Part shown: one piece after another, positions 45,589 to 55,780 of the stretch | How the letters are laid out: each line of letters starts with the position of its first letter | How positions within the stretch are numbered: the first letter of the stretch is position 1 | DNA from: Actinotignum schaalii | Lineage (GTDB): Bacteria > Actinomycetota > Actinomycetes > Actinomycetales > Actinomycetaceae | DNA: 64,000 nucleotides | Reading direction: 5' to 3' | Assembly: GCF_028864145.1 (NCBI RefSeq) | Contig: NZ_JARBHJ010000004.1 | Coordinates: 16,847-80,846, forward strand | The notes under the pieces: model-generated | Database searches by the model: none | Seen by the model: only the letters and a program-made list of their open reading frames with translations | What the model was told of the DNA's origin: nothing | Translations under genes and position numbers: made by a program

Positions 45589-46539
45589 TTACCGCCCGGG
45601 CCAGCGCTCCCCGGTGAGCATTTCACAAACACGCAGGTAACGGTCGCGAATATCGGCCACCACAGCGGCGGGAAGGGCTGGAGGTTGGGTGCCTTGCTCC
45701 GCATTCCACCCGGATTGCGGGGACATGAGCCAGACCTGGGCAGCGTCCTTATCGAAAGAACGCAGCGCTTCCGGGGTGGGCAGCACCTCCCCGGATTTCA
45801 CCGCACGGTAGTCGGTGGAAAGCCAGTAGTGGGCGGTATCCGGCGTGAAGGCTTCGTCGGCCAGGATGAGCCGGCTGGAGCCGGCATCCATATCCGTACC
45901 GAATTCCAGCTTGGCATCCGCGAGCACCAGCCCGCGGGCCAGCGCGATGGCGTGGGCGTGCCGGTAAAGATTGAGAGCCAGCACGCGCACTCGCTCCGCG
46001 GTGCTCTCCCCCACTCGAAGTATGAATTCCTCCCATGGAATGGGGATATCCGGGCAGCCAGGCCGGCGCTTTTCCGCAATCCCGACCCAGGGTAGTTCCA
46101 GTTTGGCGCCCACCTCGATAGCGCCGTTGTACGGCATGGCATCGAGAGTGCCGAGGGTTCCGAGCGAGCGCACCGCGCCCGCGGTCAGATAGCCGCGCAC
46201 CATTACTTCGTACGGGAGCATGCGCAGGGCCCGCACCAGGATCCCGCGCGCGGCGATATCCCGCGGGACGCCGCCGGGGAGGTAGTGACTTTCTGCGATG
46301 TCCCCGGTGCGGTCGAACCACCAGCGGGCGATCCGGGTGATGATTTCGCCCTTGTCCGGAATGAATGTGGGAACAACGTGGTCGAAAGCCGCGATGCGAT
46401 CCGAGGCCACAATAAGATAGGTATCCATCCCGGCCATCGCACCCCCGGGCACGGGCCGGTATAAATCGTGCACCTTCCCGGAGTAGGTGCGTTGCCATCC
46501 CCGAATGGGGACAAGGCTACCTGTGGTGTGTGTAGACAT
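45589..46539 (-). CDS. purC: SAICAR synthase, divergent
   Basis: 316 residues of the long PurC form. Present are YSGKVHDLYRP, VASDRIAAFDHVVPT, IPDKGEIITRIARWWFD, EVMVRGYLTAGAV, LADAKLEFGTD and TPDTAHYWLS. The enzyme joins aspartate to CAIR in purine synthesis. Unlike typical long PurC, the segment PEPIFTPATKA and the following GDHDENI are replaced by ELPWVGIAEKRRPGCPDIPI. These bases lie where aspartate/nucleotide contacts are expected, so activity or substrate use may differ. It forms the purine block with purA on the same strand. Confidence 0.88.
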   Translation of the reverse strand: MSTHTTGSLVPIRGWQRTYSGKVHDLYRPVPGGAMAGMDTYLIVASDRIAAFDHVVPTFIPDKGEIITRIARWWFDRTGDIAESHYLPGGVPRDIAARGILVRALRMLPYEVMVRGYLTAGAVRSLGTLGTLDAMPYNGAIEVGAKLELPWVGIAEKRRPGCPDIPIPWEEFILRVGESTAERVRVLALNLYRHAHAIALARGLVLADAKLEFGTDMDAGSSRLILADEAFTPDTAHYWLSTDYRAVKSGEVLPTPEALRSFDKDAAQVWLMSPQSGWNAEQGTQPPALPAAVVADIRDRYLRVCEMLTGERWPGR

Positions 46540-46832
46540 TCCCGCCCCTCAATCTCTTCACGCGGGAGGCTCCTTCGCGTTCCCGCTCCGGTGTTGCGCG
46601 AGGGATCACCGCGGGCTCTGCATCACGCATCGCAGCCCAACGGTGATTCTCCCCACACAACGTTCTTTCCTTATAGTAAAGGAATCTTCACCGCCTGTCC
46701 TGGGAGCTAAGTCACCTATGCCGCATTTACGTAGGTCAAGCGGGGTAAAGCACGACGGCGCAGCTGCCCGTGGGGCAGCTGGCGGCGCGCCCGCGAGCTA
46801 CCGCTCCGCGTCACGCGGCCGCGCCGCCAAGC

Positions 46833-48212
<1,380 letters not shown>

Positions 48213-48338
48213 CTAACGTCCCGCTTTACTACACAATAATAACCGCCACAGCCCGCCGCGGGCATCTTTGCACATTTTCAGAAAGTTTCTCAGCTAAGGT
48301 AGAGGAGGCACGTGCCCTAATATTTTTCGAGGAGAAAA

Positions 48339-50702
48339 ATGTCTGAACTGACTCAACCACTCGGGGCTTTTACCCGTTCGGTATCCGGTGTTTCAACCTC
48401 CGGATCCTCCCTGCGCGATTACTGGGAGGGGCTGTCCGAGCTCACCATGAGCCGGCTGGCCGATAACTGGGAAGCTACCACTAAGAAATACCGGGAGGGT
48501 CAGCGCGCCAGCTACTTCTCCGCGGAATTCCTCATGGGGCGCGCACTTCTCAATAATCTCGTCAATCTTGGCCTGGTGGAAGATGCCCGCAAGGCCCTGG
48601 AAGATTACGGTCTCAACCTCACCGATGTGCTCGATGAAGAACCCGATGCCGCGCTCGGTAACGGTGGGCTGGGGCGCTTGGCCGCCTGTTTCATGGATTC
48701 GTGCGCTACCCTCAATTTCCCCGTGGTCGGCTACGGGATCCTTTACCGCTACGGCCTTTTCAAGCAGAGCTTCGTGGATGGTTTCCAGAAGGAAGAACCG
48801 GATCCGTGGATGGAAAACGGTTCACCTTTCGTGGTGCGCCGGGAGGCGGAAGCCAAGCACGTGAAGTTCGCGGATATGGATGTGCGCGCGGTTCCTTATG
48901 ATATGCCGATCACCGGCTACGGCACCGCGAATGTCAATACGCTGCGCCTGTGGAAGGCGGAGCCCCTGGAAGAATTCGATTACGACGCTTTCAATTCCCA
49001 GCGTTTCACCGATGCGATTGTGGAACGCGAGCGCGTGAATGACCTGTGCCGGGTGCTCTACCCGAATGACACCACCTACGAAGGCAAGGTGCTGCGGGTG
49101 CGCCAGCAGTACTTCTTCTGCTCGGCTTCCCTCCAGTGCCTGATCGCGGAACATAAGGAAGCGCACGGAGATATTCGTTCCTTCGGGGAGTACAACTCGA
49201 TCCAGCTGAACGATACTCACCCGGTGCTCGCTATTCCGGAGCTCATGCGCCTGCTCATGGATGAGGAAGGCTTGGGGTGGGAGGATGCCTGGAAGATTGT
49301 TTCCCAGACCTTCGCCTACACCAACCACACGGTGCTGGCAGAAGCGCTGGAGACCTGGGAAACCTCGATTTTCACCAAGCTTTTCCCGCGTATTTATGAC
49401 ATCGTGGCGGAAATGGATCGCCGTTTCCGCGCGGAGCTGGCGGAGGCCGGTTTCCACCCGGGCAAGATTGAGTACATGGCGCCGCTGTCCGGCGGGCTGG
49501 TTCATATGGCCTGGATCGCGTGCTATGCCTCGTTCTCTATTAACGGGGTGGCCGCGATCCACAGTGAGATCCTCAAGCGCGATACCCTCCACGACTGGTA
49601 CGACATCTGGCCCGAGCGTTTCAATAACAAGACGAATGGCGTGACGCCGCGCCGCTGGCTGCATAATTGCAATCCGCGCCTGGCCGCGCTGCTCACCGAG
49701 GTGCTCGGGGATGATTCCTGGGTCACGGATCTGGATAAGCTAGCCACCATCGAGGAACGCGGGAATGCGGATATTTACCGCCGTCTCATGGAGATCAAGG
49801 CGGAAAATAAGCGTGATTTCGCGCGTTGGATTAAGCGCCGTGACGGCATTGATATTCCCACCGATGCTATTTATGACACGATTATTAAGCGCCTGCACGA
49901 ATACAAGCGCCAGCTCATGAACGCGCTGTACATCCTCGATCTGTACTTCCGGATTAAGGACAATCCCAGCCTGGAGGTTCCGCCGCGGGTCTTCATTTTC
50001 GGGGCGAAGGCCGCGCCGGGATACAAGCGCGCCAAGGCGATTATCAAGTTCATCAACGAAGTGGCGAAGCTGGTGAATAACGACGCCGATACTCGCGGGA
50101 AGATCACCGTGCTCTTCGTGGAGAACTACAACGTGTCGCCGGCCGAGCATATTATTCCGGCCACCGATATTTCCGAGCAGATCTCCCTGGCCGGGAAGGA
50201 AGCTTCGGGTACCGGCAATATGAAGTTCATGATGAACGGCGCGCTGACGCTGGGCACCATGGACGGGGCCACGGTGGAAATCGTGGACGCCGTGGGCGAA
50301 GAAAATGCCTATATTTTCGGGGCGCGCGAAGAGGAGCTGCCGGAATTGCGGGCGCACTACAATCCGCGCGAACAGTACGAGACCGTGCCCGGGCTCAAGC
50401 GGGTGCTCGACGCCCTGGTGGACGGCACCGTGAGCGACGGCGGGACCGGCGAATTCCACGATCTTCTCGGGTCTTTGCTGGATGGTTCTTCGTGGGAGAC
50501 CCCGGATGTGTACTACGTGCTCGGCGATTTCGCTGATTACCGGGCCACCCGCGACCGTATGGCCGCGGATTACGCCAAGCAGGAAGAGTGGGGCCGCAAG
50601 GCGTGGATCAATATCTGCCGCTCGGGCCGCTTCTCCTCCGACCGCACCATCGCGGACTACGGCCGCGATATTTGGGGCGTGAAGGCAGCGCCGATTAAGT
50701 AG
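48339..50702 (+). CDS. glgP: Glycogen/maltodextrin phosphorylase
   Basis: 787 residues. The catalytic PLP lysine lies in EASGTGNMKFMMNGALT; the substrate region RWLHNCNPRLAALL, GNGGLGRLAACFMDS and LNDTHPVLAIPELMR agree with GT35 phosphorylases. It releases glucose-1-phosphate from alpha-glucan ends. AGGAG precedes the start. Together with the nearby alpha-glucan ABC transporter and GH13 glucosidase it suggests a maltodextrin/glycogen use locus. Strong bias to C/G-ending codons implies high expression. Confidence 0.96.
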   Translation: MSELTQPLGAFTRSVSGVSTSGSSLRDYWEGLSELTMSRLADNWEATTKKYREGQRASYFSAEFLMGRALLNNLVNLGLVEDARKALEDYGLNLTDVLDEEPDAALGNGGLGRLAACFMDSCATLNFPVVGYGILYRYGLFKQSFVDGFQKEEPDPWMENGSPFVVRREAEAKHVKFADMDVRAVPYDMPITGYGTANVNTLRLWKAEPLEEFDYDAFNSQRFTDAIVERERVNDLCRVLYPNDTTYEGKVLRVRQQYFFCSASLQCLIAEHKEAHGDIRSFGEYNSIQLNDTHPVLAIPELMRLLMDEEGLGWEDAWKIVSQTFAYTNHTVLAEALETWETSIFTKLFPRIYDIVAEMDRRFRAELAEAGFHPGKIEYMAPLSGGLVHMAWIACYASFSINGVAAIHSEILKRDTLHDWYDIWPERFNNKTNGVTPRRWLHNCNPRLAALLTEVLGDDSWVTDLDKLATIEERGNADIYRRLMEIKAENKRDFARWIKRRDGIDIPTDAIYDTIIKRLHEYKRQLMNALYILDLYFRIKDNPSLEVPPRVFIFGAKAAPGYKRAKAIIKFINEVAKLVNNDADTRGKITVLFVENYNVSPAEHIIPATDISEQISLAGKEASGTGNMKFMMNGALTLGTMDGATVEIVDAVGEENAYIFGAREEELPELRAHYNPREQYETVPGLKRVLDALVDGTVSDGGTGEFHDLLGSLLDGSSWETPDVYYVLGDFADYRATRDRMAADYAKQEEWGRKAWINICRSGRFSSDRTIADYGRDIWGVKAAPIK

Positions 50703-50816
50703 CGCGTGCAGCGCGTGTAGCTGCGCGGCTGCGTAAGCTGCGCGCAAAGCAACCCATGCGGGCGGCTATGCAGCTGCGCGAACCGCGGGCAGCGACGCAA
50801 AGCGCACGCAAACTAA

Positions 50817-50870
50817 GCGGGCGGCGGGTGTGTGATTCTGGCACATCCCGCCGCCCGCGTTTATTTTTGT
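50817..50870 (+). terminator. Intrinsic terminator after glgP
   Basis: GCGGGCGGCGGG (50817-50828) pairs with CCCGCCGCCCGC (50847-50858), a perfect 12-bp stem with further pairing toward the loop, followed by GTTTATTTTTGTTT. This is a canonical Rho-independent terminator about 115 bases after the glgP stop. Confidence 0.88.
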
Positions 50871-50998
50871 TTCGCGGCCCAGCCTGCCCGCTATCAATGT
50901 TCACGCGCAGGCGGCTTCTCATATTTAAGAACGACGACGCCGCGATATTCTCACGGGCCTTACAAACGTCAATAGTCACACCAAACTCAGAATTCACA

Positions 50999-51087
50999 CC
51001 AGTCCCCGCGGGTGCGGTGTGTGTTGCCAGGCGCGTAATCGTCACAGGCTTAGCCTGGCCCAGTCCCCGCGGGTGCGGTGTGTGTTG
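50999..51087 (+). repeat. Two 28-bp direct repeats 33 bp apart
   Basis: CCAGTCCCCGCGGGTGCGG followed by TGTGTGTTG occurs exactly at 50999-51026 and 51060-51087. The 33-base interval contains CCAGGC...GCCTGG. Length, spacing and the inner CCCCGC..GCGG recall type I-E CRISPR repeats, but there are only two units, and I see no cas gene. A simple tandem duplication is as likely. Confidence 0.7.
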
Positions 51088-51261
51088 TCCGAGCTGTAGT
51101 GCAGATGTCGTACACGCGAAGTACACCGCGGAAAAAGCACCCGCCTCCGGCCGGGGCGGTGAATTGGCGGGCACCAAGCGTGCATCTCAGACAGCGCATC
51201 CCGCGTAGTGTGCGTAAGAGACACAAAATCGCCCCGAACCGGTGCTCTCACGCACACTTTG
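51088..51261 (-). repeat. Composite intergenic repeat, copy 2 (inverted)
   Basis: Module B (51088-51136) reads TCCGAGCTGTAGTGCAGATG then TCGTACACGCGAAGTACA and a GGAAAAA end; module A (51207-51258) is bounded by AGTGTGCGT/ACGCACACT. Both match copy 1 in inverted orientation, with 70 rather than 169 bases between modules. Like copy 1, it sits between convergent genes. The whole gene-free interval 50703-51309 holds the terminator, direct repeats and this element. Confidence 0.8.
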
Positions 51262-51309
51262 TTTCCGGGCCGGGAATGCCGGGCCGCTGGCAGCTGCCGG
51301 CGCTGCGGG

Positions 51310-52080
51310 CTAGCCTTCGGCTTCGGCGAGGAGGGCGTCGAGAACCGGGCGTTGCAGCCAGGCCGTGAGGTAAAGCGGGACGCTCAGCCCGGCCAGCGCC
51401 AATGCCCAGAAGATGGCCAAGCGCGATATCGGCGCATAAAGCCAGGCCAGCGGGAGCGCCACCGCGGCCGCTACGCACGCGGCCGTGCGTAGCGGCCGGG
51501 TGATGGCGAGGAGCACCGAGTTACCTAGGTGCTCCAGGAAGGCGTTGGAGAAGAATGCCTGGAGCGTCACCAGCCAGACCAGCACCGCCAGCACAAGCAG
51601 GAGGGCCACAATAATGAGGCCGGAGAGGATGCCAGCCATGCGCGGATCCGCGGCGATTGCGGGGTTAGTAGCGAGCACCCCGGCAGAGTCGGCGACCGAT
51701 TGCCCGGCTAGAGCAGAATCGGCGGCGTGAGCGGCCGCGTCGGTGCTGAGCCCTGCCGCGGGGGCGGCCAGGCCGGGGGCAGCCAGGCCGAAGACCCAGC
51801 GGTTTTCCCACCAGGCCAGACCGAGAAGGCCGAGAGTGGGCAGCCACCAGGCCAGCGAGGGCAGCGCAGCGGCCCGGAAGTGCTGCCACCAGAGGCGCCA
51901 GGGCCGGGGCGCCTCGCCGCGAAGCAGCTGGGCGCTCACCCGCGCCGAGGCCACCAAACTGGCTCCCCCGCTCACCACCGGGAGCAGCCCGAGCAGCGTC
52001 ATAATATTGAGCTCCACCAGGATGACGGCGTCGGAAAGTCCGCGCTGGAAAGGTGAGTCAGGATCGAAAATCCGGCGCAT
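51310..52080 (-). CDS. YesL-like (DUF624) membrane protein
   Basis: 256 residues with five to six membrane segments. The start MRRIFDPDSPFQRGLSDAVI and the LNIMTLLGLLPVVSGGASL segment are typical of the YesL/DUF624 family. These proteins often accompany carbohydrate ABC transporter operons, as here: permease genes lie upstream on the same strand. Their exact role is unknown. AAGGAGATGT precedes the ATG. A Gly/Ala-rich loop between helices is unusually long. Confidence 0.75.
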   Translation of the reverse strand: MRRIFDPDSPFQRGLSDAVILVELNIMTLLGLLPVVSGGASLVASARVSAQLLRGEAPRPWRLWWQHFRAAALPSLAWWLPTLGLLGLAWWENRWVFGLAAPGLAAPAAGLSTDAAAHAADSALAGQSVADSAGVLATNPAIAADPRMAGILSGLIIVALLLVLAVLVWLVTLQAFFSNAFLEHLGNSVLLAITRPLRTAACVAAAVALPLAWLYAPISRLAIFWALALAGLSVPLYLTAWLQRPVLDALLAEAEG

Positions 52081-52208
52081 ACATCTCCTTTAGTTGGTGG
52101 CATCCCCGCGCCCGCGAACCGGCCCACGCCCGCAAAGCCCCACGTGGCCGACTTACGGCGCCGCGCTCCCGGTATCGGGTGCGCGGCGCCGCGGCGTCGT
52201 CGTACTTC

Positions 52209-53201
52209 TTAACCCTTGACGGAACCTGCCGCAACGCCTTCCACAATATAGCGCTGCGCAAAGAGGTAGAAAATAATAATCGGAATAATGGCGAGCACCA
52301 GCACCGCCATCTGGGCCCCCAGATCCTTATTTCCATTCGAGCCCACCAGGAATTGGATGACCACCGGGACGGTCCGGTAAGCCTCCTCGCGCCCGATCAC
52401 GAGGTTCGGAAGCAGGAAGTCGTTCCAGATCCACATGGTGTTGAGGATCGCGACCGTGACCGCCGTGGGTTTGAGCATTGGCATGACCACCTGGAAGTAG
52501 GTCTTGAAGGGCCCGGCACCGTCAATAGACGCCGCCTCCTCGATCTCGCCGGGAATCGAGCGCACGAAACCCGCGAAAATAAAGACCGAAAGCCCCGCCC
52601 CGAAGCCGAGGTAGAGCACCACCAGGCCCCACGGAGAGGACAGCCCCAGTTTGTCCGCGATTTTCACGGTCGGGAACATGACCATCTGGAAAGGCGCCAC
52701 CATGGAGAACACCAGCAGGTAGTACAGCAGCGACGTCCACCAGCTCCGCACCCGCGCCAGGTAGTAGGCCGTCATCGCGCAGAAGAACACAATCACCAGC
52801 ACCGAGGCCACCGTCACGAAGAACGACCAGCCCAGGGCCCGCATAAAGCCGGATAGGTTCAGCGCGGTCTGGTAATTATCCATCCCCGCGAAGGTTTCGC
52901 CGGCCGGGAGGCTGAAGGGGTCATCCGAGATGAAGAAACGCCCCTTGAAAGAATTCACGAGGATGAAGAGCAGCGGCACCACGTAAATGAGGGAAAGAAT
53001 CCCGAGGAAGCCCACAGCCGCCCAACGCCCGGGCGTCATGCGCACCCGGTGGCGCGGGGCCTTGAGCTTCGGCTTTGCCACGGGATCAGTACCGCGTGCT
53101 CCCGCGCGAGCAGAGTCGCGTACCTCCGTGCGCGTTTTCGCGGGAACGACGGCGCCCTGGGACTCAGCGGCGACAGCGCGTTTTCCAGTTTCGGTACTCA
53201 C
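52209..53201 (-). CDS. Carbohydrate ABC transporter permease (MalG type)
   Basis: 330 residues from a GTG that overlaps the upstream permease stop by four bases, with AGGAGG before it. A 50-residue disordered N-terminus precedes six membrane segments. The EAA loop IEEAASIDGAGPFKTYFQVVMPML is the ATPase-contact motif of MalG-type permeases. It pairs with the MalF-type permease and the binding lipoprotein to import an oligosaccharide. No ATPase gene is in the window, so a shared one (MsmK type) is likely. Confidence 0.9.
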   Translation of the reverse strand: MSTETGKRAVAAESQGAVVPAKTRTEVRDSARAGARGTDPVAKPKLKAPRHRVRMTPGRWAAVGFLGILSLIYVVPLLFILVNSFKGRFFISDDPFSLPAGETFAGMDNYQTALNLSGFMRALGWSFFVTVASVLVIVFFCAMTAYYLARVRSWWTSLLYYLLVFSMVAPFQMVMFPTVKIADKLGLSSPWGLVVLYLGFGAGLSVFIFAGFVRSIPGEIEEAASIDGAGPFKTYFQVVMPMLKPTAVTVAILNTMWIWNDFLLPNLVIGREEAYRTVPVVIQFLVGSNGNKDLGAQMAVLVLAIIPIIIFYLFAQRYIVEGVAAGSVKG

Positions 53202-54040
53202 AGGTCCACCTCCTTCGTGCGGGTGGCGCGCAGCTGAATAAGCGCAATCGAGGACACGATGAGGAAGAAGATCACGGCCTTGGCCTGCGATACTCCCTGC
53301 TGCCCGACCTGCTCGTACATGCTCTTGACGATATTGAGCGCCGCCATTTCGGTTTCCCGCATGGGGGCGCCGTTCGTGAGCGCCAAGTTTTGATCGTAAA
53401 TCTTGAAGGTATTCGCCAAGGTCAAGAAGAGGCAGATCGTAATCGAAGGCATCATCATGGGGATGGTGACCGAGCGGAGGGTCCGCCACCGCCCGGCGCC
53501 GTCGATCTGCGCGGCTTCGTTGAGTTCGGCGGGCACATTCTGGAATCCGGCGATATAGATAATCATCATGTAGCCGATCATCTGCCAGTTGACCAGCAAG
53601 ATGAGGCCGATGAAACCATATTTCGAATCATTAACCAGCGTGGTGCCGTAATTGGAGAGGATCGCGTTGAGGAGGGACTGCCAGGTGTAGCCCAGCACGA
53701 TCCCGCCGATGAGATTCGGCATGAAGAAAATCGTGCGGTAAAAATTCGTGGCGGGTAGCTTCTGCGTGAGCAGATACGCCAGGAAAAACGCGATGATATT
53801 AACGCTGATAATGGACACAATTGCCACCGAGGCAGTGAAGATCAACGCCCCGACGTAATTTTGTTGCTCCGTGAAGGCATTGACGTAATTTTGCACGCCC
53901 ACCCAGGTAGCATCATCCAGCGTGGTGAAATTCGTAAACGAAAGATAAATACCAATAAAGAACGGGGCGAGGAAAGCTATCCCGAACGCCACGTACGTGG
54001 GCCCCACGAAAGCGAGCCCGTGTTTTTTCAATGTTCTCAT
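53198..54040 (-). CDS. Carbohydrate ABC transporter permease (MalF type)
   Basis: 280 residues, six membrane segments, with the EAA motif LNEAAQIDGAGRWRTLRSVTIP. The start at the ATG giving MRTLKKHGLAFVGPTYVAF is typical of MalF/UgpA-type permeases. It lies between the binding protein and the MalG-type partner and is coupled to the latter by GTGA. It forms half of the membrane channel for sugar import. Confidence 0.9.
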   Translation of the reverse strand: MRTLKKHGLAFVGPTYVAFGIAFLAPFFIGIYLSFTNFTTLDDATWVGVQNYVNAFTEQQNYVGALIFTASVAIVSIISVNIIAFFLAYLLTQKLPATNFYRTIFFMPNLIGGIVLGYTWQSLLNAILSNYGTTLVNDSKYGFIGLILLVNWQMIGYMMIIYIAGFQNVPAELNEAAQIDGAGRWRTLRSVTIPMMMPSITICLFLTLANTFKIYDQNLALTNGAPMRETEMAALNIVKSMYEQVGQQGVSQAKAVIFFLIVSSIALIQLRATRTKEVDL

Positions 54041-54172
54041 GAGAAACCCCCTGTGACACGCGGGGCCCACCGCGATGGTGAGCCCCGCGCCTCACCTCAG
54101 GCAAGGCGGGTGTGGTAGCAGTGGACGCGGGCGCTGGCTGCGTAGCGCACGGCCTGCGCCCGCGCCGCCCCG

Positions 54173-55522
54173 CTACTTCACCCCGGCGGCTGCCTTCTCA
54201 GTATTCCACTGGGTGACGAAGTAGTCCTTCACCTGATCCCAGCTTTCCTTACCGACGGCATACTGGCTCAGGTGCTGCCCCAGCCCGTTCTTGAACTCCA
54301 TAGAGGGAGCCACCTGGAAGTCCCAGGCAACGTTGTACCTATCGGTATCCTTCATGTACTTGAGGACTTCCTTACCGAGGGGATCGGTGGGCGACAAGCT
54401 CGCGTATTCCTTGAAGGGGGCAATGAAGCCGAGGTCCTCCGCGCAGAGCTTAGCGCCGGTGGGATCGTTGAGCATCCAGTTGAGGAAGTCCATCGATGCC
54501 TTCTTATCGGCATCCGAGGCCTTGTTATTGATGGTCAGGTAAGCTTCGGTACCTACCGAAATACCGGCCTTTTCTTCGCCCTTGACACCCATGTAAATGG
54601 GGAGGAAGTGGATATCTTCCGGCTTCACGGTATTTCCGGATACGCCATCAATCTGAGACCAGGCCCAGTTACCGTTCTGCACGAAAGCCACCTGGCCCAG
54701 CGCGAATTCCGCCATGGAATCGGTGACCGCCTTCGCGGTGGTTTGCGAGGGTTCTACCGTGGAATCGGTGAGGTACAGATCGAAGATCTTCTTCATATTA
54801 TCCAGGTAGGTGCCTTCAATCTGGCCGGTATCCGATACGCCCTTATCGCGCAATTCGTAATGCAGCGCCCAGTTCATGAGGTGGGTCTGCCAGCGCCAAT
54901 CTTCATTGGGCGAGAGCGAGGTGGCCGCGAAAGCGCCCTTAATGCCAAGTTCATCCTTCTTGGCCTGCATATCATCCGCGACTTCCTTGAGCTTGTCAAA
55001 GTTCTTGATTTCATCCACGGACTTAGCCTTGGCACCCGGTAGCGCGAAGTACTTCTGCAAAATAGCATCGTTGTAAATGATGCCGAAGCCTTCCACCGCG
55101 TGGGGGACGCCGTAAATCTTGCCGTCATCGCCCTTGAGGGCCATGTCCTTATCCGTCATGGCCTCAATGAAGGGCGCATCGGAAATATCACTGGCGTACT
55201 GCTTCCACTTGGCCAGACCGACGGGGCCATCCACCCGGAAAATGGTGGGGCCATCCGCACGCCCGAGCTCATTGGCGAGAGTGGGCTCATACGAGCCGCC
55301 GGTCGCGGATACGATCTTGATATCCACCCCGGTTTGCTCGTGGTATTTCTTCGCTAATTCTTGGAAGGCCTGGTCAGATTCAGGCTTGTAATTGAGGTAG
55401 TAAACCTTGCCGGCCCCACCGTCACTACCGCCACTATCGGAATTGGATACACAGCCACCCAATCCCGCGATGGCCACCAACCCAGCTGCGGCGAGTGCAA
55501 CAATTTTCTTCACTGAATGCAT
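54173..55522 (-). CDS. Sugar-binding lipoprotein of the ABC transporter
   Basis: 449 residues from the ATG at 55522 with AGGAGACG before it. A signal peptide ends in the lipobox AIAGLGGC. The body is a cluster-B extracellular solute-binding protein (YKPESDQAFQELAKKYHEQ, VPHAVEGFGIIYN, AFVQNGNWAWSQIDG). By context (GH13 glucosidase, glycogen phosphorylase) it probably captures maltodextrin or another alpha-glucoside. The substrate is not shown by sequence. Confidence 0.9.
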   Translation of the reverse strand: MHSVKKIVALAAAGLVAIAGLGGCVSNSDSGGSDGGAGKVYYLNYKPESDQAFQELAKKYHEQTGVDIKIVSATGGSYEPTLANELGRADGPTIFRVDGPVGLAKWKQYASDISDAPFIEAMTDKDMALKGDDGKIYGVPHAVEGFGIIYNDAILQKYFALPGAKAKSVDEIKNFDKLKEVADDMQAKKDELGIKGAFAATSLSPNEDWRWQTHLMNWALHYELRDKGVSDTGQIEGTYLDNMKKIFDLYLTDSTVEPSQTTAKAVTDSMAEFALGQVAFVQNGNWAWSQIDGVSGNTVKPEDIHFLPIYMGVKGEEKAGISVGTEAYLTINNKASDADKKASMDFLNWMLNDPTGAKLCAEDLGFIAPFKEYASLSPTDPLGKEVLKYMKDTDRYNVAWDFQVAPSMEFKNGLGQHLSQYAVGKESWDQVKDYFVTQWNTEKAAAGVK

Positions 55523-55602
55523 CGTTACGTCTCCTATGATCGTCAATGCGAGCAAGAAAGCCGTAGCCGCGACAGCACCGTAGCGCCCGGCTCCCTTACC
55601 TG

Positions 55603-55627
55603 TGTGGTGATACTAGTTTACACCACA
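55603..55627. promoter_or_regulatory. Palindromic operator upstream of the ABC operon
   Basis: TGTGGTG (55603-55609) and CACCACA (55621-55627) are perfect inverted arms around ATACTAGTTTA. The site is about 80 bases upstream of the binding-protein start, in the leader/promoter zone. It fits a LacI- or ROK-type repressor operator, so sugar-dependent control is likely. The regulator gene is not in the window. Confidence 0.65.
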
Positions 55628-55780
55628 GTGTGACTTATCTTGCTTTCTACAGTTCTAATTTAATGTCACCTTCGCGTGTGCGTCCGGTGGTCGTGGCGAC
55701 GCCGCCCGTTCCGGTGAGCGCACCCGTGTCGGTGGGCACGTCCCTTTTCGGCGACGACGCCGCCACGCGCGCCATCAGCA

